Positions 53,272-63,945 of a stretch of 64,000 nt of DNA are shown here, piece by piece. Position 1 is the stretch's first letter. The number at the start of each line of letters is the position of its first letter. This DNA comes from Verrucomicrobiota bacterium (GTDB lineage: Bacteria > Verrucomicrobiota > Verrucomicrobiia > Verrucomicrobiales > DEV007), in NCBI GenBank assembly GCA_020630975.1, contig JAHDID010000013.1, positions 62,001 through 126,000 on the forward strand, written 5' to 3'. Made by a program: the position numbers and the translations under genes. The notes under the pieces are model-generated. The model did not search any database. It had not been told where the DNA came from and was given only the letters and a program-made list of their open reading frames with translations.

Positions 53272-53811
53272 CTACTTGGCGACCTCGACACCCATCAAAG
53301 TGCGCATCCGCTTGATGCCGGTGTGGATCAGGAAACCCACGTTGCTAACGCTAAGGCCGGTAACCTCAGCGATTTCTTTGTAGCTCAGATCACCCTGAAA
53401 CTTCAGACGAATCACTTCCTTCTGGTTGTTGGGCAAACGCTCCAAAAATTTCAAAACTTCTGCGTGGCGCTCCTTCGACACCGCATTCTCAGCAGGCGAT
53501 GGTGTCGAGTCATTGAGGTGCTCGAAAGCTTCTCCTCCGGAAGTTAGCATCGGATTCTCCTTGCGTAGAACGTCGATGGCGCGATTTCGGCAGACCGTGT
53601 AAAGCCAGCTCTTGAGCTTACTCTTGATCAGATCCGGATCTTGTTTGTGCAGCTTGATGAAGGTGTCTTGAACGACATCCCTCGCTCTCTCCCAGTCGCC
53701 GCCCAGTAAGCCCGCAGCATATCCTGTGAGCGGTCCTTGGAATTCGGCTTGTGCTAACTCGACGAGTTCGCGAGAGGTGACGTGCATAGCTTTTGTTGCG
53801 AGTGCAGACAT
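53272..53811 (-). CDS. ECF-type RNA polymerase sigma factor
   Basis: From ATG 53811 the protein has 179 residues; the listed start is a TTG 16 codons earlier. Region 2 (ERARDVVQDTFIKLHKQ...LKSWLYTVCRNRAIDVLRKE) binds the core enzyme and the -10 element. Region 4 (LERLPNNQKEVIRLKFQGDLSYKEIAEVTGLSVSNVGFLIHTGIKRMRTLM) is a helix-turn-helix for the -35 element. The neighbour at 51670 is its likely antagonist. It is divergent from the regulator at 54133. Confidence 0.92.
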   Translation of the reverse strand: MSALATKAMHVTSRELVELAQAEFQGPLTGYAAGLLGGDWERARDVVQDTFIKLHKQDPDLIKSKLKSWLYTVCRNRAIDVLRKENPMLTSGGEAFEHLNDSTPSPAENAVSKERHAEVLKFLERLPNNQKEVIRLKFQGDLSYKEIAEVTGLSVSNVGFLIHTGIKRMRTLMGVEVAK

Positions 53812-54132
53812 GTTATTTGGTTGGTGTGTGGTTGTTGTTGGATTCGATTGTTCCGCCAATAAGACGAACCAAAACCAAACCTTATTAGCATTTTCTCAGA
53901 TTTATTTTCTTAGAACTGAGGAGCTCGAAAGATCTTAAAAAATACACCTATAAACCAGAATATTTAGAAATATAAACATTTTATAAAACCGTAAAAACGC
54001 CTCTTAAAGCCTTTTGCCTAGCATTTCTGTGAGATTTTTTCGGACTTGCGACTGTTTTTTGGTTGAATTGTTTAAGATGTCCGTAGTATTAGGCATACCC
54101 CGAAATCTTTTCTCAGACCACCGCACACCAAA
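53812..54132. other. Divergent intergenic region between sigma factor and response regulator
   Basis: 321 bp, very AT-rich between about 53935 and 54020. It must hold promoters for the ECF gene and the regulator at 54133. I can point to no clear operator or hairpin. Confidence 0.5.
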
Positions 54133-55512
54133 ATGGCTAAAGTTCTAATTGTAGACGACGAAGCAGCGATCCTAAACCTCATGTCCAAAGCTTGTAAGCA
54201 AAGCGGACATGACGTCACCACTGTAGACAGTGAGGCAGACGCTAGGAAGACCCTTGATAAAATCTCAGACTTCGACGTGCTGGTAGTCGATCTCGTCCTA
54301 GGCGACGGCAGCGGCATGGATGTCGTAAAATACGCTGATGACAAATGCCCCGAGTCCAAAGTCATCATGGTGACTGGACATGGCACCATCGAGACTGCAG
54401 TCGAAGCCATGCGCTTAGGTGCCTTCGATTATCTCACCAAGCCATTTGAGCTAGCTGATCTCAGACGCGCAGTCGATCTCGCCTATCAGGCCAAGGTCAA
54501 CCCAACTGTCGAAACCGACTCCACCCTGCCTAGCTTCGACCTCGGATGGACTCCTGGAGAACTCATTGGTAGCAGCGACAAGATGACAGCCATCGGTGAG
54601 CTGGCTAAAAAGATCGCATCAAACGACTCCCCCGTCCTACTCGAAGGTGAGACCGGTACTGGAAAGCAAATGGTGGCCAGAACAATCCACAATGCGAGCG
54701 ATCGCAACGACGCACCTTTCAAAGTTCTTCAGTGTTCTGCTCTTCCAGAAGAGCTCCTCGAGGCCGAGCTATTTGGCTCCGGCAGCCGAGGCGAGACTAT
54801 CTTTGCTCGTGCCATGGGCGGCACCGTCCTGATCGAGGAGATCCACATGCTACCACTGCGCTTGCAATCAATGCTCGAGTCCCATCTCGAGGAAGTCAGC
54901 GCACGCCGCCTCTCCGGCAATATTTCCACCAAGATGGATGCTCGCTTCATCGCCAGCTCCGCTAAGAAGCTCGAAGAGTGCGTCGAAGCTGGCACATTCC
55001 GCGAAGACCTTTACTACAAGATCTCCGTCATCCCAGTGGACGTACCACCACTGAGAAACCGCAAAGAAGACATCGCTCTACTTGCCGACTACTTCCTACA
55101 GCGTTACGCCGAGCGTACTAATTCCTCACAGATGGAAGTCGATAAATACGCGACTCGCCTGCTCGAGAATTACAGCTGGCCTGGCAACGTGGGCGAACTC
55201 CAAAACGCAATCGAGCGTGCCTGCGCCTTTGCCGAAGATGGACGCATTCGCCCAGTAGATCTTCCACCAAAGGTTGCTCAGAAGGTCGAGATCACCGACG
55301 AAGACGAAAAGACCACTCATCACCTGCCTATCGGAACCCCTCTTTCCGATTACATCAAAAAGCAGGAGAAAATCTTCATCCGCGAGACGCTCAAGTACAA
55401 CGAGGGAAGCCGCGAAAAGACAGCCAGCATGCTGGACGTCAGTATCGCTACCCTGTACCGCAAGATGGGCTTGAAGCTCGAGCGGGAGAAGATCCTGAAT
55501 TCCTCCTCGTAG
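54133..55512 (+). CDS. NtrC-type response regulator lacking the GAFTGA loop
   Basis: A 459-residue protein: receiver domain 1-120 (phospho-acceptor D53, T81, K103), AAA+ domain ~142-375 and a C-terminal Fis-type helix-turn-helix ([19 protein letters not shown]). Walker A GETGTGKQ is at 172-179 and the Walker B region is VLIEEI at ~232-237, with E where D is usual. After ELFG at 212-215 the normal GAFTGA loop is missing: the sequence goes [17 protein letters not shown], about seven residues short. GAFTGA contacts sigma-54, so this protein probably does not activate sigma-54 promoters. Receptor kinase is not in the window. A terminator follows. Confidence 0.9.
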   Translation: MAKVLIVDDEAAILNLMSKACKQSGHDVTTVDSEADARKTLDKISDFDVLVVDLVLGDGSGMDVVKYADDKCPESKVIMVTGHGTIETAVEAMRLGAFDYLTKPFELADLRRAVDLAYQAKVNPTVETDSTLPSFDLGWTPGELIGSSDKMTAIGELAKKIASNDSPVLLEGETGTGKQMVARTIHNASDRNDAPFKVLQCSALPEELLEAELFGSGSRGETIFARAMGGTVLIEEIHMLPLRLQSMLESHLEEVSARRLSGNISTKMDARFIASSAKKLEECVEAGTFREDLYYKISVIPVDVPPLRNRKEDIALLADYFLQRYAERTNSSQMEVDKYATRLLENYSWPGNVGELQNAIERACAFAEDGRIRPVDLPPKVAQKVEITDEDEKTTHHLPIGTPLSDYIKKQEKIFIRETLKYNEGSREKTASMLDVSIATLYRKMGLKLEREKILNSSS

Positions 55513-55547
55513 GCACCCCTCAACGCCTACATTAGTCATGCAAATAG

Positions 55548-55573
55548 CCTCACCGTACGGTGGGGCTTTTTTG
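55548..55573 (+). terminator. Rho-independent terminator after the response regulator
   Basis: GCCTCACC and GGTGGGGC (one T-G pair) form an 8-bp stem with a GTAC-type loop, followed by six T. It lies about 36 bp past the stop codon. Confidence 0.87.
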
Positions 55574-55670
55574 TGTACCTGAGTCGAGCCTGCGCGCACA
55601 AGTGACGCCCACTAGCCACATTGACACGCTAAGTGAGCCATAATGGCACAAAACTCAAACCGCACCAAAA

Positions 55671-55700
55671 TTGAATAAACGCATGTAAACCGCTTAAAAT
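55671..55700 (+). promoter_or_regulatory. Candidate sigma-70-type promoter of dnaK
   Basis: TTGAAT (55671-55676), an 18-bp spacer and TAAAAT (55695-55700) match a primary-sigma promoter, about 100 bp upstream of the dnaK ATG. I saw no CIRCE inverted repeat (TTAGCACTC-N9-GAGTGCTAA) before dnaK, groES or groEL. Confidence 0.35.
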
Positions 55701-55800
55701 AAACGATTTACAATAAATCAAACACATATGGCACAGAGAATGCCAATAGCTGAGCCAAAGAATCGTTTAACCCAAACCCATATTTTTTCACACAACAGCT

Positions 55801-57771
55801 ATGAGTAAAATTCTTGGAATTGATTTAGGAACTACCAACTCCTGTATGGCAGTCATGGAGGCAGGTCAGCCTACCGTGCTAGAGAATGCCGAGGGTGCAC
55901 GCACGACTCCTTCAGTGGTCGCCTTCTCGAAGGATGGCGAAAGATTGGTCGGCCAGGCAGCCAAGCGCCAGGCTATCACCAACCCGAAGAACACCATCTT
56001 CTCAGCCAAACGTCTGATCGGCCGCAAGTATGATGAGCTGACCGACGATGAGAAGAACACACCATACGAGATCGTAAAAGCTTCAAACGGCGACGCCCAC
56101 ATCAAAGTGGAGGTCGGCGGCGAGGAAAAGACCTACAGCCCACAAGAGATCGCAGCCATGGTGCTGAGTAAGCTCAAGGCCGATGCAGAGGCTCGTCTCG
56201 GAGAGGACATCTCCTCTGCAGTGATCACCGTGCCAGCTTACTTCAACGACTCCCAGCGTAATGCGACTAAAGCAGCAGGTGAGATCGCAGGCCTCAACGT
56301 CGAGCGTATCGTCAACGAGCCTACCGCAGCGGCTCTGGCCTATGGTCTGGACAAGAAAGGCGAAGAAAAGATCGCCGTCTACGACCTAGGTGGTGGTACC
56401 TTCGATATCTCGGTGCTCGAGATCGACGAGGGCTTCTTCGAGGTGCTCGCTACCGATGGTGACACTCGCCTAGGTGGTGATGACTGGGACAACGCCATCA
56501 TCGATGAGATCTGCCAAAACTTTAAGAAAGAGAGTGGTATCGACCTGAGCGGTCAGCCAGACGCGCTACAGCGCATCAAAGAAGAGGCAGAGAAAGCCAA
56601 GATCGCTCTCTCCTCGGCTCAAAACTACGACCTGAACCTACCTTTCATCACCGCAGACCAGTCCGGTCCCAAGCACATCCAGCAGAGCCTCTCTCGCTCG
56701 CAGCTTGAGCAGATGACAGATCATCTCTTCGAGCGCACCAAGCGCCCTGTGACCGACTGTATCCGCGAGGCAGGTGTATCCACCTCCGAGATCGACGAGC
56801 TCGTCCTCGTCGGTGGTATGACTCGTATGCCCAAAGTTATCGAGACCGCACACGCTCTCGCTGGCAAAGAGCCTCACCAGGGTGTGAACCCAGACGAGGT
56901 GGTAGCTATCGGTGCATCGATCCAGGGTGGAGTCATCTCCAAAGACCCTAGCCTCGGCGATGTGGTCCTACTCGACGTCACACCTCTCACACTCGGTATC
57001 GAGACCATGGGCAGCATCGCGACTCCTATGATCGAGAGAAATACCACTATCCCTGCAAAGAAGTCCCAGGTCTTTTCGACTGCTGCAGACAATCAGCCAT
57101 CCGTAGACATCGTAGTCTGCCAGGGTGAGCGCAAGATGGTCAACGACAACAAAGTGCTCGGTAATTTCCGCCTCGACGGCATCAAGCCCGCCCGCCGTGG
57201 CGAACCACAGATCGAAGTGACATTCGACATCGACCGAAATGGTATCCTCAATGTGTCCGCCAAGGACATGGAGTCCGGCAAGGAGCAGAAAATCTCCATC
57301 GAGGGATCATCCGGTCTCAGCGATGACGAGATCGAAAAAGCCAAGCGCGAAGCAGAAGAGTTCGCCGAGGCGGACAAGGAGCGCGCCGAAGCCGTAGAGG
57401 TCCGCAACGAAGCTGACAGCAGCGTCTACCAGATCAAAAAGCAGATGGACGATATGGGCGACAGCCTACCTGCAGAGGCCAAGAGCGAAATCGAAGGCAT
57501 CGTCGGCGAGGTAGAGGAAGCTCTCAAGACAGACGACACCGCTACCATCAAGGCAGCCAACGAGAAGCTCCAGCAGACCTTCGCCCAGATGGCAGCAGCC
57601 GCTCAGGGTGCAGCTGGTGGCGCAGGCGGTCCTATGCCTGATATGGCAGACATGGCCGGTGCCGCAGGTGCGGGTAGCAGCGATGACGCCCCTAGCGAAC
57701 CCAAGGAAGCTAAAGGAAGCGTAGTCGATGCTGACTTTGAGGTAGTCGACGAAGACAAGGACAAGGCGTAA
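55801..57771 (+). CDS. dnaK: Molecular chaperone DnaK (Hsp70)
   Basis: A 656-residue chaperone. ATPase domain motifs are [15 protein letters not shown] (5-19), [17 protein letters not shown] (near 195) and [10 protein letters not shown] (near 335). The interdomain linker [15 protein letters not shown] is followed by the substrate-binding domain and a helical lid. The C-terminus after a Gly/Ala-rich stretch ends in [10 protein letters not shown], close to the EEVD-like end usual for DnaK. It folds new or damaged proteins with DnaJ and GrpE, which are not in the window. It leads the dnaK-groES-groEL cluster. Confidence 0.98.
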   Translation: MSKILGIDLGTTNSCMAVMEAGQPTVLENAEGARTTPSVVAFSKDGERLVGQAAKRQAITNPKNTIFSAKRLIGRKYDELTDDEKNTPYEIVKASNGDAHIKVEVGGEEKTYSPQEIAAMVLSKLKADAEARLGEDISSAVITVPAYFNDSQRNATKAAGEIAGLNVERIVNEPTAAALAYGLDKKGEEKIAVYDLGGGTFDISVLEIDEGFFEVLATDGDTRLGGDDWDNAIIDEICQNFKKESGIDLSGQPDALQRIKEEAEKAKIALSSAQNYDLNLPFITADQSGPKHIQQSLSRSQLEQMTDHLFERTKRPVTDCIREAGVSTSEIDELVLVGGMTRMPKVIETAHALAGKEPHQGVNPDEVVAIGASIQGGVISKDPSLGDVVLLDVTPLTLGIETMGSIATPMIERNTTIPAKKSQVFSTAADNQPSVDIVVCQGERKMVNDNKVLGNFRLDGIKPARRGEPQIEVTFDIDRNGILNVSAKDMESGKEQKISIEGSSGLSDDEIEKAKREAEEFAEADKERAEAVEVRNEADSSVYQIKKQMDDMGDSLPAEAKSEIEGIVGEVEEALKTDDTATIKAANEKLQQTFAQMAAAAQGAAGGAGGPMPDMADMAGAAGAGSSDDAPSEPKEAKGSVVDADFEVVDEDKDKA

Positions 57772-57841
57772 GCCCCGATCCAAATAACTAATTTTCCTAA
57801 CAGAAAAACAACACAACTAACTAGAAAACAAAACATACAAT

Positions 57842-58135
57842 ATGGCTAATACATTCAAACCTCTCGGAACCCGCGTGCTAGTAAAGCGGATCGAGGAAGA
57901 TGAGCAGAAGTCTGAGGGCGGTATCTTCCTGCCTGACAGCGCTAAAGAGAAGCCTCAAGAGGCAGAAGTGCTAGCTCTTGGCAGCGGCAAGAAAGACGAC
58001 GGCGAGACCATCGAGTTCTCCGTAGCTGTCGGCGACAAGGTGCTCATCTCTAAGTATGGCGGCACCGAGATCAAGCTGGGCGCAGAAGAGTGCCTGATCC
58101 TCAACGAGAGCGACATCTTGGGTATTCTTTCCTAA
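57842..58135 (+). CDS. groES: Co-chaperonin GroES
   Basis: A 97-residue protein with the GroES layout: [45 protein letters not shown], the mobile loop around GGIFLPDS, and [12 protein letters not shown]. It caps GroEL. It starts 70 bp after dnaK and 50 bp before groEL on the same strand, so the three are probably one operon. Confidence 0.97.
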   Translation: MANTFKPLGTRVLVKRIEEDEQKSEGGIFLPDSAKEKPQEAEVLALGSGKKDDGETIEFSVAVGDKVLISKYGGTEIKLGAEECLILNESDILGILS

Positions 58136-58167
58136 ATCTAGGAGCTACCTACCAACCACAATTTTAA

Positions 58168-59814
<1,647 letters not shown>

Positions 59815-59861
59815 TACATCTGCTCTCAAAGCATAAAAGTTTCCTATTTCATAGGATCCAG

Positions 59862-59890
59862 CGGGCGGGCCATTTGGTCCGCCCGTTTTT
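59862..59890 (+). terminator. Strong rho-independent terminator after groEL
   Basis: CGGGCGGGCC (59862-59871) pairs with GGTCCGCCCG (59876-59885) around an ATTT loop, one G-T pair, followed by five T. Confidence 0.92.
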
Positions 59891-60033
59891 AGTTCAAATC
59901 ATCCCCAAGATGATATGAGTGATAAGCAAAACAGATGTAATAAAAGTAATATTGGCCTAAATTTAGCTAAATGGTTCTTGATTTAAGAAGACTAAGCATC
60001 ATATATAACCGGAACATAATAAAGCTTTAAACT

Positions 60034-60483
60034 TTGGAAATACTTAAGGACATCGATTTTTTTGTTAGCCTTGCTTCCAATTCAGTAACTCTAATTCTTG
60101 GTACGATATCGCTTTTTATGTTAGTAAAGCACAGAGATAGAGTGAGGGCTTTTGCGAATTTAATTTCCAACACATTCTTAAATGAGCGACTCAAAGGAAT
60201 TAAAGGAGCATTAGCAAGATTAGACTCTCTGAACTACGAAAATAAAGAAGATAGGCGAGAAATTTCCGCTCTTTGCGGAGAAATAGCAGGAATGGTCAAA
60301 TATTTTGTCGCAAGGGATAGTTCCTATGCAGAATGCTACGAAAATTTCACCGAAATAGCCCAAGCAACTAGGCGGCTAACTGAGCCGAGAAAAAGGCAGC
60401 TTTCTCAAGAATTACACTCATTGCTTGATGATAGCGCAATGGTAGCATCAATTGATTTACTTAAAAAAGAAGATGGATGTTAG
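60034..60483 (+). CDS. Hypothetical AT-rich gene, TM-anchored protein
   Basis: A 149-residue product that begins with TTG at 60034, because an in-frame stop lies two codons upstream and the next Met is after the membrane helix. One N-terminal transmembrane helix (SNSVTLILGTISLFMLV) is followed by a helical, charged region with Cys in SALCGEIAG and AECYENF. It overlaps the next gene by 11 bp. Its AT-rich codon usage differs clearly from all neighbours. No family recognised. A short cytoplasmic-facing membrane protein with a partner is a common layout for small defence or immunity pairs, but nothing here proves it. Confidence 0.55.
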   Translation: MEILKDIDFFVSLASNSVTLILGTISLFMLVKHRDRVRAFANLISNTFLNERLKGIKGALARLDSLNYENKEDRREISALCGEIAGMVKYFVARDSSYAECYENFTEIAQATRRLTEPRKRQLSQELHSLLDDSAMVASIDLLKKEDGC

Positions 60484-60841
60484 AATACCCAAATTGGTGA
60501 GGCAGATGATTATTCAAATCAGTTTAGTTACTGAAATATCTGCATCAGAGAACGAATTCTATTTTTTATATAAAGGAAAATTCTTTTCCATATTAAAACG
60601 AACACAATCGAATCCAATATATGGTGATTTTTCTTTCTATTGCTACCCAAAGTGGAACGACAATTTAGATCAACTAGTTAAGATAGCCTCTAGCCTAGAC
60701 GCAGATGATATAATGATGATAGATGCTCATGAGCAATTTCTAGACCCCTCCGAAAAAAATTTATTTAAAGACCTTTATAGCAGTATCAAAAATAAATTTT
60801 TCGGGGTCGATGATTTTTTTGACGATCTATTAAACAACTAA
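60473..60841 (+). CDS. Hypothetical AT-rich gene, second of the pair
   Basis: From ATG 60473 (the listed TTG is 21 bp earlier) it encodes 122 residues. An AAGAAG-like stretch just upstream could serve as ribosome site inside the preceding gene, suggesting coupled translation. The protein is acidic at its end (FFGVDDFFDDLLNN), has alternating strand/helix character and no membrane helix. I recognise no family. Same low GC as the gene before it. Confidence 0.55.
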   Translation: MDVRIPKLVRQMIIQISLVTEISASENEFYFLYKGKFFSILKRTQSNPIYGDFSFYCYPKWNDNLDQLVKIASSLDADDIMMIDAHEQFLDPSEKNLFKDLYSSIKNKFFGVDDFFDDLLNN

Positions 60842-60913
60842 TCTAAGCCCACCACCTAAATTGCATTTCAGTTACGTTCTAATTTCGGACTGCCCCCAGG
60901 AAAATTTAGATCA

Positions 60914-62023
60914 CTAATCACAACACCCAGCGATATCCTCAGCCGTCATCACTTCATCCGCATGGATCGACTTCGCATACAGCGTGTTTACTGGATGGAT
61001 GATATTAAAATGACTGCCGCCCTCGATCTCGACAAAAGTCACCAGAGGGTTTTGGTTCGCTAGCTTCATCGCTTCTAGAGAGGCGGTATTGCCACTACTG
61101 CCCTCGACCACATAGGTAGGTGAGCGGATCGCATCGAGATAGTTGATGGGGGCGCGGAGGTCGATTTCCTTCTCGATCCACTCATACGGAGCATTATCTT
61201 TGCCGTAGTGATCATCGGTAGGCCCCAGCGATAGTACCCCAGCAAAATCTCCAGTAGCCGCCGCCACCAGCAAAGCCAAGGTACCGCCCGTACTGTGCCC
61301 TCCCAGATAGATCCGCTCAGGGTCGATCCCATCCATTGCCTTGAGATACTCGAGTGCCGCTAGCACATCCTCCACCTCCCCGTAGAAGCACTCCTGCACC
61401 CCAGGGTTTTCAGCTACTGTCCCCCGCACTAGGGGAAACATCATGGTGATCCCTTCGTTGCGAAACACGCGGGCAGACTGGTCATTCCGCCAATTCACAT
61501 CCTCGTCCCATAGGTAATCGCCGGGGCTAGATGTCGGGAAACCACCGGTCAGCCAGATGATCGCCGGCGCCGCCTTCACTGCCTTGTCCCGCTCGCCAAC
61601 GGCGAGATAGGCCAGCATATCGCCGAGCTCGGTCGAGTATTTCACGATTTCAAAAGGCCCGCCCTCAGGTGGCACATCTGCTTTGGCCTTGGACTTTTTC
61701 TCCTTCACTAGCTGGGTCTGATAATCACCCCGCACCTCTAGCAGCGGGCGCTTTTTCATCGCCTGACTCACCACCGGCGTCACCAGAGCCGCTGTGATGG
61801 CCGGCCCCACAGGCAGCAGCCCCAGACTGCAAAATACGATGCCCACGATCGCCGCCGCCTTGCCTCTCAGCCCCGAAGTGGGCTGACCGATCTTACAGGC
61901 TGCTACGATACCGAATATCAAGCCAGGGATCGCGGTAAGTAGCCAAAAGACGAAACTAAGTACGCCTAAGATCACACTCCAAACCGCGAGTTTGGACATC
62001 TTCTTTTTTGGGGCCTCATGCAT
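60914..62023 (-). CDS. DUF4190 plus alpha/beta hydrolase protein
   Basis: A 369-residue protein. The first ~85 residues are a two-helix DUF4190 membrane module (KMSKLAVWSVILGVLSFVFWLLTAIPGLIFGIVA and a second helix). From ~110 on it is an alpha/beta hydrolase: IYLGGHSTGGTLALLVAA near residue 245 holds the nucleophile Ser in GHSTG, and GGSHFNIIHP near the end holds the catalytic His. The combination anchors a hydrolase to the membrane, probably with the enzyme domain outside. Substrate unknown; dienelactone-hydrolase or prolyl-oligopeptidase-like esterases are relatives. Confidence 0.82.
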   Translation of the reverse strand: MHEAPKKKMSKLAVWSVILGVLSFVFWLLTAIPGLIFGIVAACKIGQPTSGLRGKAAAIVGIVFCSLGLLPVGPAITAALVTPVVSQAMKKRPLLEVRGDYQTQLVKEKKSKAKADVPPEGGPFEIVKYSTELGDMLAYLAVGERDKAVKAAPAIIWLTGGFPTSSPGDYLWDEDVNWRNDQSARVFRNEGITMMFPLVRGTVAENPGVQECFYGEVEDVLAALEYLKAMDGIDPERIYLGGHSTGGTLALLVAAATGDFAGVLSLGPTDDHYGKDNAPYEWIEKEIDLRAPINYLDAIRSPTYVVEGSSGNTASLEAMKLANQNPLVTFVEIEGGSHFNIIHPVNTLYAKSIHADEVMTAEDIAGCCD

Positions 62024-62074
62024 GGCTGTCTTTTATCAGCCAATGCAGAGTTTGTCGAACACTTCAAAGAGGAG

Positions 62075-62566
62075 CTAGTCCTGCAGCACGACCTTGATCT
62101 TACCCTTTTTCATCTCTCCCCCACCTGCACCAAAACTCTGCACCAAAGTCTCAGGCTGATCTTCTACAGCTGGGGCAGCACTAGCCTCAGCATTTTCGGC
62201 ATCGAGAGCTTCCTTCAACGCCCCCTCCACCATCTGACCGCAGTGGATCTTCATCGGCGGCAGAGGTCCTAGAGGCTCGGAGAGCTGCTCACTGCTCAGC
62301 TCTTTGGCCTCTTCCACCGTTTTCCCAGCTAGCATCTCTGTCGCCATAGAGGCCACTGCGATCGCCGTCTGGCAGCCAAAGCTCTGAAACGAAGCCTTAT
62401 CGATCACTTTCTGGCCATCCTTTTCAGAAAATTTCAGCCACATCCGCAACATATCTCCACAGTCAGGACTGCCCACGGTACCCACCGAGTCCGCATCGCT
62501 CATCTCACCCATATTTTGGGGATTGGCTATCGCCTGCTGGATCTTTGCCTCTACATCGTCGCTCAT
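62075..62566 (-). CDS. IscU/NifU-like iron-sulfur cluster scaffold
   Basis: A 163-residue protein. The three cluster cysteines are visible: SPDCGDMLRMW, SFGCQTAIAVASMATEML and KIHCGQMVEGALKEAL. This matches the NifU N-terminal/IscU domain that builds and transfers clusters. An acidic-to-Pro/Ala-rich, 35-residue tail (ENAEASAAPAVEDQPETL) is extra. It is followed on the operon's other side by the rhodanese gene 28 bp upstream, suggesting joint sulfur work. Confidence 0.92.
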   Translation of the reverse strand: MSDDVEAKIQQAIANPQNMGEMSDADSVGTVGSPDCGDMLRMWLKFSEKDGQKVIDKASFQSFGCQTAIAVASMATEMLAGKTVEEAKELSSEQLSEPLGPLPPMKIHCGQMVEGALKEALDAENAEASAAPAVEDQPETLVQSFGAGGGEMKKGKIKVVLQD

Positions 62567-62594
62567 AGTAAAAATACGTTCTGGATCAGTGGTT

Positions 62595-63161
62595 CTAGTC
62601 TTCGAATTCTACCTTATATCTCGGCATATCGGTATCTGCCTCCTGCGCATAGGCATCGATGCCCCCGCGCAGCGCTCGGGTCTGCTTGTAGCCGTGGCCT
62701 ATCAGATACGCCGCGGCATCCAGACAGCGATCCCCTGTGTGATCATAGATCACGATCATCCGATCATGCGGCTCGCTGCCCATGATCGCCTGCAGCAGGT
62801 CATTTGAGAAAAGCTCGGCCCCTGGCAACTGCACCGCCTCATACTCCTCTCGCGTCCGCAGATCGATCAACCGTGGCGCCTGAGCCTCACCGCTAGTCAG
62901 CACCGCCTGCAGATCTTGGGGCGAGATCAGGATCTTCTGGTCCTCCTCATCCGCCGCATAGATGTGATCCACCACCTCATCGACAGGCAGCCCCTCATTG
63001 CGCTCGCAGACCTGGGCTAGCGTCTCATCATCCTGATACGCACAGCTCTGGCAGCCACCGATGTGGTACCGCGCAAACAGCGCCCGTTTGGCCCCCGGAA
63101 ACTGAGCCAAAATATCACCCATCAGGGCGCTCCCATCGATCCTCTGTACGTCTGTAGACAT
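62595..63161 (-). CDS. ScdA/DUF1858-like plus degenerate rhodanese protein
   Basis: A 188-residue protein. Residues ~10-75 (LMGDILAQFPGAKRALFARYHIGGCQSCAYQDDETLAQVCE) have the CxxC-containing DUF1858/ScdA-N-like domain. Residues ~80-188 are a rhodanese (RLIDLRTREEYEAVQLPGAELF). Its active-site loop reads VIYDHTGDRCLDAAAYL: the catalytic Cys is replaced by Asp and the following position has Cys. Sulfur transfer in the normal way is therefore unlikely. It lies next to the IscU-like gene, so it may regulate or carry iron-sulfur intermediates. Confidence 0.83.
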   Translation of the reverse strand: MSTDVQRIDGSALMGDILAQFPGAKRALFARYHIGGCQSCAYQDDETLAQVCERNEGLPVDEVVDHIYAADEEDQKILISPQDLQAVLTSGEAQAPRLIDLRTREEYEAVQLPGAELFSNDLLQAIMGSEPHDRMIVIYDHTGDRCLDAAAYLIGHGYKQTRALRGGIDAYAQEADTDMPRYKVEFED

Positions 63162-63191
63162 CGCAGCAATATGGTCTGCATCGACGCCGCT

Positions 63192-63857
63192 TCAAGACTG
63201 GCCTTGCGACTTTATTTCAGCCCAAAATCGAGGGTAAAAAGCGATCATAAGGATCGCGCCTGCCATCATCCAATGTAGAGATTCCAGCAGCGATCCCAAA
63301 GTTGTGATAATTTCGGGTGGAGGGCCGAACCACATAAATAACGCAATCAATATACTGATTGCGTAAGCGAATCGAAAAATTTTGGAAAGAAAAAACAACC
63401 CCCAAATACCTATCATGCTGACGATTAAAAAGATAGGATAAAACTGATAGGAAGCATACCAAGCATCGTGCGAAACGACGAGCGTATCGAGGTATTCGTA
63501 GATAGCCTCTGGATGCTCCTCTCTATAAATCTGAGGAAACAATAATCCCAGTACAATCAGTGAGAAATCGACAAATAAGAGGCATCGAAACCAAAATACT
63601 ATTCTCGCCCCCTGTTTATACCCATTATCTTTGGGATCAGACTCATCAGGCTTCACCATATTCTCCAATAGCTCACATGCCCTATCGTAATCTCCCTCAT
63701 CGACCTCGATCCAAATACTCGCAGCCTGATTACCTAGTAGGTTATCATCGAAGGAACTCTCATCATGCAAGGTTGCTTGGATACCTTGGCTCTCGAGGGT
63801 AGCTGCAGCGATACAGGCCGCCTCTGATGTAGTGAAGTGCTTTACGGATTTGGACAT
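63192..63857 (-). CDS. DUF2007 plus transmembrane protein
   Basis: A 221-residue protein. Residues ~6-70 (HFTTSEAACIAAATLESQGIQATLHDES and IWIEVDEGDYDRACELLENM) fit DUF2007, a small ferredoxin-like signal-transducing domain. The rest has four or five transmembrane helices, separated by short loops. It is the first gene before the rhodanese and IscU-like genes on the minus strand but sits 31 bp away, possibly in one unit. Function unknown. Confidence 0.75.
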   Translation of the reverse strand: MSKSVKHFTTSEAACIAAATLESQGIQATLHDESSFDDNLLGNQAASIWIEVDEGDYDRACELLENMVKPDESDPKDNGYKQGARIVFWFRCLLFVDFSLIVLGLLFPQIYREEHPEAIYEYLDTLVVSHDAWYASYQFYPIFLIVSMIGIWGLFFLSKIFRFAYAISILIALFMWFGPPPEIITTLGSLLESLHWMMAGAILMIAFYPRFWAEIKSQGQS

Positions 63858-63945
63858 GAGAGTCTACTCTCCAAAAAAAACGCGCCCGACTCAAGGCCGA
63901 AATATCATTTGAATTTTCCCCCCACGAAAATCTAGTCCCTCATAT

